The position numbers and the translations under genes were made by a program. Shown one piece after another: positions 17,175 through 25,840 of a stretch of DNA of 64,000 nucleotides. The DNA comes from Thalassotalea sp. HSM 43 (GTDB lineage: Bacteria > Pseudomonadota > Gammaproteobacteria > Enterobacterales > Alteromonadaceae), in the NCBI RefSeq assembly GCF_004752005.1, contig NZ_CP038493.1, forward strand, positions 3,950,671-4,014,670, written 5' to 3'. The notes under the pieces are model-generated. The model saw only the letters and a program-made list of their open reading frames with translations. It did not search any database and had not been told where the DNA came from. How positions within the stretch are numbered: position 1 is the first letter of the stretch; every line of letters starts with the position of its first letter.

Positions 17175-18428
17175 ATGGATAGAAAAATAGAAAGAAAAGC
17201 AAAACCTTGGGGCAAGATTGCCTTCATCGTCCTAACCATCGCCTCAGTTGCGGTGATTTCTAAACTGTATTCGGCGCAAACGTCGGGTAAGTCGCTTGCC
17301 ATTGAGCAGCAAAATATTACGGTCTCGAAAGTATCGTACGGCACCTTTGAAGACTTTATTCCAATCCGCTCAAAAGTTACCCCGTTAAAAACCGTTTATC
17401 TTGACGCGGTCGAAGGTGGTCGCGTTGAGAAAGTGTTGATTGAAGATGGCGCGATGGTCGAGCAAGGTCAAGCCATTGTGCAATTATCAAATACCCAATT
17501 GCAGCTTGATGTTATGCGCAATGAAGCCGCGGTTACCGAGCAGCTCAATAACATGCGCAGTATCGAATTGTCGTTAGAGCAAAACAAGCTTAGCCATAAA
17601 CGCAACTTGATTGAGATTGATTACCAAATAAAACGCCTTACCCGTCAAGTAGAACGTGAACGCGTGGTATTTGAAAAAGGCAGCATTTCTGATAACGCAC
17701 TGCGTGAGAATGAAGATCTTCTAGAGTACTACATCAATCGTCGTCAAGTGACGCTTGAGAGCCAAAAAACCGACGCGTTAATGCAAGCACAACAATTACA
17801 GTTTCTACAAGAGACTGGCCATCGCCTTGAAGAAAGTTTGCGATTTGCGCGAGCCAATATGGACAACCTAAACATGAAAGCACCTGTTGTCGGCAAGCTA
17901 TCGGGTTTTAACATCGAAGTCGGTCAGTCGATTCAACGCGGTGAGCGCATTGGTCAAATCGACGATCCATCGTCGTTTAAGCTGCAGGCTATGGTTGATG
18001 AGTTTTACTTAGAACGTGTTGATTTAGGGCAAATCGCAACCATTACCCGCAATGGCACCAATTATGGCCTGACTATCGCCAAGATTTACCCGCAAGTAAA
18101 TAATGGGCAGTTCCGTATCGATTTAACCTTTGATGAACATCAACCTAGCGGCATCCGTCGCGGTCAATCTTTGCAAACCAAATTAACCCTTGGTGATCCA
18201 AGCCATGTCGCTTTGATCCCTAATGGTGCTTTTTATCAAGATACCGGCGGTTCATGGATATTTGTTGTCAGCCAAGACGGTGAGCACGCGGTTAAACGCG
18301 CAGTGAAGTTAGGTCGACGCAACAACCGCTTTATTGAAGTTATTGAAGGACTTGAGGTGGGCGAGCAAGTCATCACCTCTCCTTACTCCAGTTTTATCGA
18401 CATGAGTCGCTTAAATCTTAAATCTTAA
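17175..18428 (+). CDS. HlyD/MacA-type periplasmic adaptor (membrane fusion) protein
   Basis: This protein of about 417 residues has one N-terminal membrane anchor (IAFIVLTIASVAVISKLY), a split lipoyl-like domain (VEGGRVEKVLIEDGAMVEQG and KAPVVGKLSGFNIEVGQSI), a long coiled-coil hairpin between them (about residues 105-235) and a beta-barrel/MP domain ending in RFIEVIEGLEVGEQVI. It would link the ABC permease to an outer-membrane channel. The frame is open from 17106, but MDRKIERKAKPW at 17175 gives the normal cytoplasmic start. Three copies of TTAAATC span its stop codon. First gene behind the sigma-54 promoter. Confidence 0.88.
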   Translation: MDRKIERKAKPWGKIAFIVLTIASVAVISKLYSAQTSGKSLAIEQQNITVSKVSYGTFEDFIPIRSKVTPLKTVYLDAVEGGRVEKVLIEDGAMVEQGQAIVQLSNTQLQLDVMRNEAAVTEQLNNMRSIELSLEQNKLSHKRNLIEIDYQIKRLTRQVERERVVFEKGSISDNALRENEDLLEYYINRRQVTLESQKTDALMQAQQLQFLQETGHRLEESLRFARANMDNLNMKAPVVGKLSGFNIEVGQSIQRGERIGQIDDPSSFKLQAMVDEFYLERVDLGQIATITRNGTNYGLTIAKIYPQVNNGQFRIDLTFDEHQPSGIRRGQSLQTKLTLGDPSHVALIPNGAFYQDTGGSWIFVVSQDGEHAVKRAVKLGRRNNRFIEVIEGLEVGEQVITSPYSSFIDMSRLNLKS

Positions 18429-18475
18429 ATCTTAATCAAATTAACGAATGACTAAAAATTAAAAGGGATATCAAT

Positions 18476-19159
18476 ATGTTACATCTAGAAAACTTAAGCA
18501 AACGCTTTCAAACCGAAGACGTAGAAACAACCGCACTAAATAAAATTAACCTAGAAATAAAGCGCGGTGAGTTCGTTGCCATTATGGGACCAAGTGGTTG
18601 TGGAAAATCAACGCTACTTAATACCATTGGCATGTTAGATACCGCCAGCGATGGCAGCTATTTCTTTGATGGCGAAGATATTGCCAAGTACTCAGAAAGC
18701 TTACTGGCCAATATACGCAAACAACATGTCGGCTTTATTTTTCAAAGTTTTAACTTAATTGATGAATTAAGCGTGCAAGAAAACGTTGAACTTGCCCTGC
18801 TTTATCATGACATTTCAAAACAAGAGCGTAAAAAGCGCGTCAGTGAAGTATTGGCGAAAGTCGGTATTGATCATCGTGCCAAACACATGCCGAGTCAGTT
18901 ATCTGGTGGTCAACAACAACGTGTGGCTGTAGCCAGAGCGGTTGTTGGTGACCAAAGCATCATCCTTGCCGATGAGCCAACCGGTAACCTAGATAGTGAG
19001 CACGGTCGTGAAGTGATGGAAATGTTACAACAACTTAATAAAGAAGGTACCACCATCATTATGGTGACTCACTCTCCATCTCATGCGGAATATGCCAGTC
19101 GTATCGTTAATTTACTTGATGGCAAGATCCTACCTCAAGAGCTTAAAGCTGTCGTATAA
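18476..19159 (+). CDS. MacB/LolD-type ABC transporter ATP-binding protein
   Basis: The 227-residue ATPase shows Walker A GPSGCGKST, Q-loop FQSFNLIDELS, signature LSGGQQQR, Walker B IILADEPTGNLDS and the switch histidine in VTHSPSHAEYA. It belongs to the MacB/LolD/FtsE group that works by mechanotransmission rather than classic import. It lies 47 bp after the adaptor gene and 18 bp before the permease, so all three form one transporter. Confidence 0.93.
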   Translation: MLHLENLSKRFQTEDVETTALNKINLEIKRGEFVAIMGPSGCGKSTLLNTIGMLDTASDGSYFFDGEDIAKYSESLLANIRKQHVGFIFQSFNLIDELSVQENVELALLYHDISKQERKKRVSEVLAKVGIDHRAKHMPSQLSGGQQQRVAVARAVVGDQSIILADEPTGNLDSEHGREVMEMLQQLNKEGTTIIMVTHSPSHAEYASRIVNLLDGKILPQELKAVV

Positions 19160-19177
19160 CAATAAAGGATTATAACT

Positions 19178-21661
19178 ATGTTATTAACGAATTACTTAAC
19201 CACCGCATGGCGCAATATGGTCAACAACAAGTTGTTTAGTGCCATCAATGTGTTTGGCTTAGCCATTGGTTTGGCGGCGTGTGTAATGATCATGCTTTAC
19301 GTTAAACACGAAACCAATTATGACGAGTTTTGGCAAAAAGCAGACCGCATCCATCGCTCGCATATTACCTTTAATATACCGGGTCGAGACCCTATGCATG
19401 CCGTGACCTCACCTGGTCCTTTGATTCATGCCTTGAAAAAGGATTTTGCGCAAATAGAACACGCAACCCGTATAGGTAACTGGCGCCCGACAATGAGTTA
19501 TGGCGACAAAGTATTTATTGAGCAAGCAAAACTGGTCGATGCTGACTTTGTGAATATATTTGACGTTAAAGTGCTTGCGGGTGATATTCGAGCAGCCCTA
19601 TCGGACAACCACTCTATTGTTTTAAGCGAAACCATGGCGAAAAAATTCTTTGACCAAGAACAAGCCATAGGTAAAGTATTGAGCTTGGATTTCAATCATT
19701 TTCAACGTGACTATAAAGTTGCCGCGATTATTGAAGATACCCCAGATAACAGTCAATTGGATTTACCAATATTAGTGTTAATTGATGAAAAAGACTGGCA
19801 AGATCAAAACTACATGTTTCATGCCTGGTTCTCTGTCAATGCGCAGCTTTATTTCACCACCAAACAGGCCAGTGATTTAGATACCATCAACGCAGAATAC
19901 GACACCTTCGCGGATAACAATTTCCCGAAAATGCCTATTGGTGGCGATGATGCTAAAGCGTCTGATTTTCTAAAACTTAGCGCCATGAACATTAAGGATC
20001 TGCATTTAAACTCGATTGGTTTTGGTGAAATGCGCCCGCAAGGTAACCAAACCATGGTGGTAACCTTCTCCGCTATTGCTGTGTTGATATTGCTAATCGC
20101 CGCCATTAACTTTATGAATCTATCGACAGCGCAAGCAAGTAAGCGAGCTAAAGAAGTGTCTTTAAGAAAGGTTATGGGTGCGTCAAAAACGGATTTGATC
20201 CTGCAGTTTTTAGGCGAATCGGTACTGTTAACTTTGTTTGCGTTTACCCTAGCATTCGCGTTAGTTGAGCTTACCCTACCTGTTTACAATGAGGTACTAA
20301 ATAAAAACCTAGCTCTTGACTACTCGGCGTCGAATTTATTGCGCTTATCTGGTTTGGCATTAGTTGTTGGTGTGCTAAGTGGTTTGTACCCTGCGTTCAT
20401 ATTGTCTAGTTTCCGTCCGGCGAAAGTATTAAAAGCCAATAAGTCTGCTGAAACAAAAGCGTCTTTAAAACTGCGTGCCAGCTTGGTTGTGGTTCAGTTT
20501 GCGGTATCTATCGGTTTATTTGTAGCGACTGCTGTGGTCTATTCACAAATGCAATACGCGTTAAAAATGGACGCTGGTTATAACAAAGAAAACGTTATGG
20601 TGATGTTCCGTGTTGGTCGCGAGGCTGCCAGTGAAAAACGCGAAGTGCTTATTAATGAACTTGAAAAGCATCCGCAAGTTACCTCGGTAACCTATTCGAA
20701 TGAAACACCAGGTAACAGCAACGAAAATAACACTATGATGCGTACCCCAGATATTCCTGCTGAAGATGCGCTTATCATTGGCCAACGCGATGTCGGTTAT
20801 AACTTTTTCGAAACCTATCAAATCAATGTATTAGCCGGTCGCACTTACGACAAAGATCGCAACGATGTTGGTCCTACAACCGAACAATTACGTGAAGGTG
20901 AGGCATTCCAAGGCTCCATCGTTGTTAATGAGTCAGCGTTAAAACGTTTAGGTCTTGGCACACCAGAACAAGCCTTAGGTAAAATCTTAATTACCGCTCG
21001 AGGTGATGTCGGTGAAGACCTGTACGTTGAACTCGTTGTTATTGGCGTGGTTGAAGACATTCATTTTGATAGTTTACGCTCTACCATTCGCCCTGAAGTT
21101 TACCCTCTTTCAGCAAATTTTGGTGGCAGTATCAGTATGCGCTTTAATGGTTCTCCTGAAACGTTAAAAGAAGATGCTAAAGCCCTATGGCAACAACAAG
21201 TACCAAGCATTCCATTTGCTTATTCCTTCGTCGAAGACGACATCGCTGAACTGTATCAACAAGAACAAGGTGAAGCGAAATTATTTGCTGCGTTTTCTGG
21301 CTTAGCCATCTTTGTAGCCTGTCTTGGTTTATTTGGTTTGGCTAGTTTCACTGCGACGCGTCGTACTAAGGAAATCGGTATTCGTAAGGTTATGGGTGCC
21401 AGCGTCTTTGATATAGTCAAAATGTTGGTATTGAGCTTTTCAAAGCCGGTATTTATTGCTTGTCTTGTCGCTTGGCCAATTGCGTTTTACTTGATGGTCG
21501 ATTGGCTGGAAGTCTTTGTTTATCGTATCGATACCAGCCTTATCATTTTCTTGTGTGCAATCTCAGGTGTGTTTGCCCTGCTTATCGCCTGGGTTACTGT
21601 GGCAAGTAATTCAATCAAGGTTGCAAGAGCAAACCCGATCAGTGCCTTACGATACGAGTAA
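19178..21661 (+). CDS. MacB/FtsX-type ABC transporter permease (double-length)
   Basis: The 827-residue permease is built as a tandem duplication: N-terminal membrane helix (INVFGLAIGLAACVMIMLY), MacB-type periplasmic domain, FtsX membrane domain with SLRKVMGASKTDLILQFLGES (about residue 325), a second helix (LRASLVVVQFAVSIGLFV), a second periplasmic domain and a second FtsX domain with IGIRKVMGASVFDIVKML (about 735). One chain thus supplies eight membrane helices, equivalent to a dimer of normal MacB permeases. Substrate unknown; such systems export peptides, lipids or signals, or report envelope stress. Confidence 0.9.
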   Translation: MLLTNYLTTAWRNMVNNKLFSAINVFGLAIGLAACVMIMLYVKHETNYDEFWQKADRIHRSHITFNIPGRDPMHAVTSPGPLIHALKKDFAQIEHATRIGNWRPTMSYGDKVFIEQAKLVDADFVNIFDVKVLAGDIRAALSDNHSIVLSETMAKKFFDQEQAIGKVLSLDFNHFQRDYKVAAIIEDTPDNSQLDLPILVLIDEKDWQDQNYMFHAWFSVNAQLYFTTKQASDLDTINAEYDTFADNNFPKMPIGGDDAKASDFLKLSAMNIKDLHLNSIGFGEMRPQGNQTMVVTFSAIAVLILLIAAINFMNLSTAQASKRAKEVSLRKVMGASKTDLILQFLGESVLLTLFAFTLAFALVELTLPVYNEVLNKNLALDYSASNLLRLSGLALVVGVLSGLYPAFILSSFRPAKVLKANKSAETKASLKLRASLVVVQFAVSIGLFVATAVVYSQMQYALKMDAGYNKENVMVMFRVGREAASEKREVLINELEKHPQVTSVTYSNETPGNSNENNTMMRTPDIPAEDALIIGQRDVGYNFFETYQINVLAGRTYDKDRNDVGPTTEQLREGEAFQGSIVVNESALKRLGLGTPEQALGKILITARGDVGEDLYVELVVIGVVEDIHFDSLRSTIRPEVYPLSANFGGSISMRFNGSPETLKEDAKALWQQQVPSIPFAYSFVEDDIAELYQQEQGEAKLFAAFSGLAIFVACLGLFGLASFTATRRTKEIGIRKVMGASVFDIVKMLVLSFSKPVFIACLVAWPIAFYLMVDWLEVFVYRIDTSLIIFLCAISGVFALLIAWVTVASNSIKVARANPISALRYE

Positions 21662-21704
21662 CGCCTAACATAAAGGCGTAGGGATCGACTTATTTAGTCG
21701 TTCC

Positions 21705-21744
21705 CTACTAGCCGTTAGCTACTAGTCGTTAGCTACTAGCCGTA
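21705..21744. repeat. Tandem 14-bp repeat, three copies
   Basis: CTACTAGCCGTTAG is followed by CTACTAGTCGTTAG and a partial third copy CTACTAGCCGTA in the non-coding gap downstream of the permease gene. It is not translated and has no known function; replication slippage is the simplest origin. Confidence 0.7.
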
Positions 21745-21782
21745 ATTCGCGCTTAATGTGTTAATCAAGTGTCCGGTTAATA

Positions 21783-21830
21783 AAAAGTCCCTTATATAAA
21801 AGCTTTGGCTACACTATAAGGGACTTTTCT
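21783..21830 (+). terminator. Long-stem terminator between the MacAB-type operon and the SnoaL-like gene
   Basis: AAAAGTCCCTTATA and TATAAGGGACTTTT form a perfect 14-bp stem with an 18-base loop, ending in TTTTCTTT. It probably ends the efflux operon, or attenuates read-through into the next gene, which starts 40 bp later. Confidence 0.7.
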
Positions 21831-21870
21831 TTGATTGCTTCTACACAATCAATTCAACAAAGGACATAAC

Positions 21871-22326
21871 ATGAATAAGTTGGCTTTGATTTGCCTTTTG
21901 CTATTAGTTACGGCGACAAAAGCAGTGTCGGCAGAAGATTTAGCGTCGATTATTAAGCAAAATAATCAACAATATATGGCCCTGTTTAACGCCGGTGACG
22001 CGGTGGGTCTTGCCAACTTGTATACCGATGACGCCGTTTATTCGATGGATGGTTTTTCTATTGTTACCGGCAAAGACGCCATTATTGCGCAGATCAAATT
22101 AGAAATGGCCGCAGGACCAGCAACCATTGAACTTACCACAGTAGACTTAGAAGCTAACGGCACAACCGCATTTGAAACAGGAACCTGGCTAGTAACCGTT
22201 GTCGATGGCGACAATAAAATCCTGATTAATGGTAATTATATGGTGGTATGGCAGCAACAAGCCGATAAAAAATGGTTAATATACCGCGATGTTATCAATC
22301 ATTCAGAGCCACACCAGACAAAATAA
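21871..22326 (+). CDS. Secreted SnoaL/DUF4440-like (NTF2-fold) protein
   Basis: This 151-residue protein has a clear signal peptide (MNKLALICLLLLVTATKAVSA/ED) and an NTF2-like fold: NNQQYMALFNAGDAVGLANLYTDDAVYSMDG, IVTGKDAIIAQIK and NYMVVWQQQADKKWLIYRDV. Such domains are found in SgcJ/EcaC and DUF4440 proteins, binding small ligands or acting as isomerases; no catalytic site can be assigned. The ATG at 21871 is preceded by AAAGGA at good spacing; the frame opens 12 codons earlier without support. Confidence 0.82.
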   Translation: MNKLALICLLLLVTATKAVSAEDLASIIKQNNQQYMALFNAGDAVGLANLYTDDAVYSMDGFSIVTGKDAIIAQIKLEMAAGPATIELTTVDLEANGTTAFETGTWLVTVVDGDNKILINGNYMVVWQQQADKKWLIYRDVINHSEPHQTK

Positions 22327-22354
22327 GCCTGATGCTTTGGCTCGAGACTTTAAA

Positions 22355-22379
22355 GCGTAATCATTCGCTTTGATTACGC
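22355..22379. terminator. Possible bidirectional hairpin between convergent genes
   Basis: GCGTAATC and GATTACGC form an 8-bp stem between two converging genes. There is no T-run, and a competing pairing AAAGCG/CGCTTT exists, so terminator function is doubtful. Confidence 0.35.
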
Positions 22380-22425
22380 CATGTTGTAAAACTCAGCCGG
22401 TGTTCAAATAATCGAAGTAATCGAG

Positions 22426-23253
22426 TTAATCGCTGTTACTGGACGTCGAATTGTTATACTTTGAGCGTTTTTTCCAATGCTCTCCCAAATAGTCCTTGGT
22501 CATTGGTGTCGAGGTATTTTCCCAAAAATACTCGCGATTAAACATATATTGCGGGTAGTAATGTTGGCTTAAAGACGCGAGCGGATAGTGGTTCCATGAC
22601 TTGCCGGCGCGCTTATCTGTAGCTTCTAGAATGTACATTTGCTCATTTTGATTGGCCACGACCCAAGCATGGCCGCCATCTTTATATTTACCAACCACGA
22701 CGCGTGCATCAATACCTTCAGAGATAAGCCAGTCTGCTAATGCAATGGCATGATCTTCACAATCGCCGCGTGGCAATTGATAGGCTTGCGCCGAGTTTTG
22801 CCACATGTCTGCTACGCCATATTGCTCGTCGTCTAATTGATAGGCTTTTCGTTTTGACAATACGTACAGTGGTAACCATTTATTCTCGACATTAAATGGG
22901 TGAATGCCAACCAGATAACTGTTGACGAAATAGTGTTTATAGTCGACACCTTGCGCCGTTGCAGTCGCAAAGTTTTTCAAACTGTCACGCCAATAATAGA
23001 TGTACGACTTTTCATTCGCGTAGTATCGATCGAGTTGATAGTTAACGTAACTGTCCTTCATGCGTCTATTGTCAGCGAGCATCACAACCTCACCACGTTG
23101 GCGACGGTTTAATCGCAAATTGGGGTCAATGCTATCCCCCGCGAGTTGGGCGTGTTGCAATAATTTCGTATCCGCCGTTTTTGCAGGAGCGATTGATTGC
23201 AAATAAACCACAGCAACACAGGCAAAGATAAACGCGGCTAAGGTACGTATCAT
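22426..23253 (-). CDS. Transglutaminase-like cysteine peptidase family protein
   Basis: The 275-residue protein has an N-terminal signal/anchor (LAAFIFACVAVVYLQSIAPA) and the bacterial transglutaminase-like catalytic triad: Cys in LPRGDCEDHAIALADWL, His in GGHAWVVA and Asp in LEATDK. It probably acts in the periplasm on peptides or proteins. It follows the DUF350 gene by 27 bp and is probably co-transcribed with it. It lacks the usual context of the LapG proteases, so that role is not supported. Confidence 0.85.
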   Translation of the reverse strand: MIRTLAAFIFACVAVVYLQSIAPAKTADTKLLQHAQLAGDSIDPNLRLNRRQRGEVVMLADNRRMKDSYVNYQLDRYYANEKSYIYYWRDSLKNFATATAQGVDYKHYFVNSYLVGIHPFNVENKWLPLYVLSKRKAYQLDDEQYGVADMWQNSAQAYQLPRGDCEDHAIALADWLISEGIDARVVVGKYKDGGHAWVVANQNEQMYILEATDKRAGKSWNHYPLASLSQHYYPQYMFNREYFWENTSTPMTKDYLGEHWKKRSKYNNSTSSNSD

Positions 23254-23280
23254 AAGTTTTAACCTAAGCGTTAAAAAGCG

Positions 23281-23511
23281 CTACGCTTTTAAACCAAAAC
23301 AAATGATCAGAGCGACGAAGATAAGAATTGACGAGGCAAATATCGCTACGGCCATGTTGTTATTCTTAAGCTCTTGTTGGATATCGACACCTTTAAGCAG
23401 CATTTTATCGACCCAAAGTAATGCCAATACGGCGACGACAACGGCAATAACCGTGTAGCCTAGGTTGATACCTAAATTAATAATGCTGGCAGAGACAAAA
23501 TCCCATTCCAT
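23281..23511 (-). CDS. DUF350 family small membrane protein
   Basis: The 76-residue protein has two hydrophobic segments (INLGYTVIAVVVAVLALLWV and MAVAIFASSILIFVALIICFG) linked by a short polar loop with DIQQELKNNNMA, the layout of DUF350 proteins (YjfL-like). Function is unknown. ATG 23511 has AGGA eight bases upstream. The next gene downstream, 27 bp away, encodes the transglutaminase-like protein, suggesting a shared envelope role. Confidence 0.8.
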   Translation of the reverse strand: MEWDFVSASIINLGINLGYTVIAVVVAVLALLWVDKMLLKGVDIQQELKNNNMAVAIFASSILIFVALIICFGLKA

Positions 23512-23604
23512 GAGGTGTTCCTTGTTAATTATTGTTATGTAGGAACGGTATGTTAACCAGTTCTAAAAAGAATTGCTACGGTTAGAGAAACCTCTGCTGT
23601 AACA

Positions 23605-24300
23605 TTAAATGCTGGTGAGAATGCGTTTCGCTGCTTGCTTGGCCCATATACGATACATTATGCGGCCAGGATGGAAGCCATCCATCGCTACCATAGATTT
23701 ATTTGGCGGTAGCGCCAGACGAAAATGTTGGCTGTAACGATCACAACTGTATTTCAAGGCACGGTCAAATTCACGGCCTCTATCGGCCATAAACCACTTT
23801 AACGGTTGAGGCAGCGCAGTCATTCTATCTATTGGCGGGATGGCGGTGTGTAAAATCAATCGAGGTGCAAATTTGCGTTGAATTTTATCGCGTAAGATGT
23901 GCTGTAAGTCGAGCCATTCATCGACTTCAACTAGCCCGGTGACATCATTAACCCCTAATGCCGAGATAACCACGTCATATTGCTCGTTCGCGAGTTGATC
24001 CATTTGCAATATCGCGTCTTCCGTTGTTGCACCGGACTTGGCATGTAACCGCCATTGCACGCGACGTTGTTTGCTTAATTGATTTACCAGACGACCTAAC
24101 AAGGCGAATTTTTGATGCTTTACACCAACCCCAGCCGCGGAAGAATCACCAAGCACTAACAGCTTAAGGTTTTTGCCCATGCCAGTTTCACCGTACCTAT
24201 TGCCATTGGGTTCGTCCATTTTGGGAACAGTACGGCGCACGTGCCAGCCCTGACAATAAAATAAGGGCATGAGTAACATTTGTGAGATTCGTTTGATCAA
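23605..24300 (-). CDS. SGNH/GDSL-type hydrolase
   Basis: The 231-residue esterase/lipase family protein shows block I LLVLGDSSAAGVGV (nucleophile Ser), block III-like ALGVNDVTG (Gly and Asn oxyanion residues) and block V DGFHPG (catalytic Asp and His). Substrate unknown; ester-linked lipids or acyl sugars are typical. The start is probably the TTG at 24300 because AGGAGA lies six bases before it; the first ATG is at 24279. A weak N-terminal hydrophobic stretch (MLLMPLFYC) could be an anchor. Confidence 0.85.
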   Translation of the reverse strand: MIKRISQMLLMPLFYCQGWHVRRTVPKMDEPNGNRYGETGMGKNLKLLVLGDSSAAGVGVKHQKFALLGRLVNQLSKQRRVQWRLHAKSGATTEDAILQMDQLANEQYDVVISALGVNDVTGLVEVDEWLDLQHILRDKIQRKFAPRLILHTAIPPIDRMTALPQPLKWFMADRGREFDRALKYSCDRYSQHFRLALPPNKSMVAMDGFHPGRIMYRIWAKQAAKRILTSI

Positions 24301-24386
24301 AGCAATCTCCTGGACCGAAGAGTTATATTTATTTAGAGCGTTGAACCAGACTCACTTTAATTATTGTTGAAAATTTCGAAACAGAC

Positions 24387-24411
24387 AAAATAAAAGCGGC
24401 TATTAGCCGCT
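24387..24411 (-). terminator. Intrinsic terminator of the HTH-2TM gene
   Basis: AGCGGC and GCCGCT form the stem around a TATTA loop. On the minus strand it is followed by TTTTATTTT, just after the gene's stop at 24418; T residues on the other side make it potentially bidirectional. Confidence 0.8.
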
Positions 24412-24417
24412 CTTTTT

Positions 24418-24885
24418 TTACAGCTTTCTGCCAAGCCGTTTTTCGATTTCCTTTTTCTCCCAATCAGGACTTAAAAAGGAAATAACGTCATATGCCCAAA
24501 TACCATGCAAGGCTAAGCCTATAGTCCAACCAATAACCAGATAATTAATCCATAACACCTCGGGTGTCAGCATAATATTAAAGATGTACATACATGGAAC
24601 CACGACCATGAAGGTTAATACATGTGAGAAAAAATCTTTGATGTCTTGAACTTGTTGAAAGACCTGTTGCTCTTCGTCGCTTACTTGATAATCTTTTGTC
24701 ATATCCTTGTCCCCTCGCAGCGTTTGGATGTTTGTTTCAAACACGGCGGCGAGAGATTTAAGCGATTCATTACCCGCTTTATGCCCGCGTTCAATTCGCT
24801 GAATGGTACGAACACTAAGCCCGGAAAATTCAGCCAATTGTTGTTGTGACCAGCCTTTTTGCAATCTCAACTTTTTGATTAACAC
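24418..24885 (-). CDS. XRE-family HTH regulator fused to a 2TM domain
   Basis: The 155-residue protein begins with a Cro/C1-type helix-turn-helix (KGWSQQQLAEFSGLSVRTIQRIERG, residues 10-34) and ends in a 2TM domain: two hydrophobic helices (VLTFMVVVPCMYIFNIML and VLWINYLVIGWTIGLALHGIWAY) and a basic tail with EKKEIEKRLGRKL. It may be a membrane-tethered transcription regulator. The start is GTG at 24885 with GGGAG seven bases upstream. The signal sensed is unknown. Confidence 0.85.
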   Translation of the reverse strand: MLIKKLRLQKGWSQQQLAEFSGLSVRTIQRIERGHKAGNESLKSLAAVFETNIQTLRGDKDMTKDYQVSDEEQQVFQQVQDIKDFFSHVLTFMVVVPCMYIFNIMLTPEVLWINYLVIGWTIGLALHGIWAYDVISFLSPDWEKKEIEKRLGRKL

Positions 24886-25041
24886 GGTTTTCTCCCTTTG
24901 CCGAATGTGATGTCGCTTACGTTATAACAAACAATGACGCTAATACGTGACGACAAACACCTGACATGAAAGTGACAATGTAATTATTTCAGTGACTTAG
25001 CGGTTTCTTTATGACCAAGCATATAATTAATTTTAGACCAC

Positions 25042-25599
25042 TTAGCGCCAATGGCGTACTTCTATGTTATCAATACGGCGTGGCTTTTTAGCCAATTGTT
25101 TGCTCTCTGTACCAACATACAAAAATCCAACGATGTCCTGATCCGCATCAATGGCCAATTTTTGCTTTACTACAGGATGCTCAGCTAACTCTCCGGTGCG
25201 CCACATAGCATTAAAACCTTGCGCCACTGCGGCCATTTGCAATGCATGAGTTGCACAACCGGCGGTGATCATCTGTTCGTGCTTAGGCACTTTAGGGTGG
25301 CTTTTATATTGAGTTGATACAACCATGATCATTGGCGCTCTGTAGGCCATTTTCGCAGCTTTTTGCAGTTTGAATTCATCACTGGTGAGTAGCATCATTA
25401 CATCAACAAATATGTCGGTGAGTTTATCTAACCCCTGCCCTTGAATAATATCTACTCGATACGGATTTAAGTTGCCGTGGTCAGGTACGGCGAGTGCTGC
25501 TTGCAGCATCTTATCAATTTGCGCTTGATTTGGTGCTGGCGCTTGTAATAAGCCATTGGATTGACGATTAATAAGGAAGTCTATAGCGGTTGTTGTCAT
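25042..25599 (-). CDS. ydjA: Nitroreductase family protein, YdjA-like
   Basis: The 185-residue FMN-dependent oxidoreductase matches the compact YdjA type: LINRQSNGLLQAPAPNQAQIDKMLQAALAVPDHGNLNPYR at the N-terminus, MITAGCATHALQMAAVAQGFNAMWRTG in the core and FLYVGTES near the end. These flavoproteins reduce nitro compounds or quinones with NAD(P)H; the natural substrate is not known. Monocistronic, with a terminator of the upstream gene at 25681-25707. Confidence 0.88.
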   Translation of the reverse strand: MTTTAIDFLINRQSNGLLQAPAPNQAQIDKMLQAALAVPDHGNLNPYRVDIIQGQGLDKLTDIFVDVMMLLTSDEFKLQKAAKMAYRAPMIMVVSTQYKSHPKVPKHEQMITAGCATHALQMAAVAQGFNAMWRTGELAEHPVVKQKLAIDADQDIVGFLYVGTESKQLAKKPRRIDNIEVRHWR

Positions 25600-25680
25600 T
25601 GTTTGATCATGATTGTTGGAGGTTTAACGGCAAGGTACCATAAAACGAATTGATTCTCATTACTGAACAAATTTTTTATA

Positions 25681-25707
25681 AAAAAAAGCCTGTCCAAATG
25701 GCCAGGC
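25681..25707 (-). terminator. Intrinsic terminator downstream of the DoxX gene
   Basis: GCCTG and CAGGC pair around inner CCA/TGG bases; on the minus strand a run of seven T follows. It lies 130 bp after the DoxX stop and upstream of ydjA. Confidence 0.65.
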
Positions 25708-25840
25708 AACTTTAGGGTCTGAAAACTAAGTCATTATTACCTACGGGTTCATTTTAAAATAAGATCACTTATTAATTAAAAATAATAACGACGGTTTTAT
25801 GCGTGCACCGCTCATGCTTTAGTCATGCACTGCTTATGAT

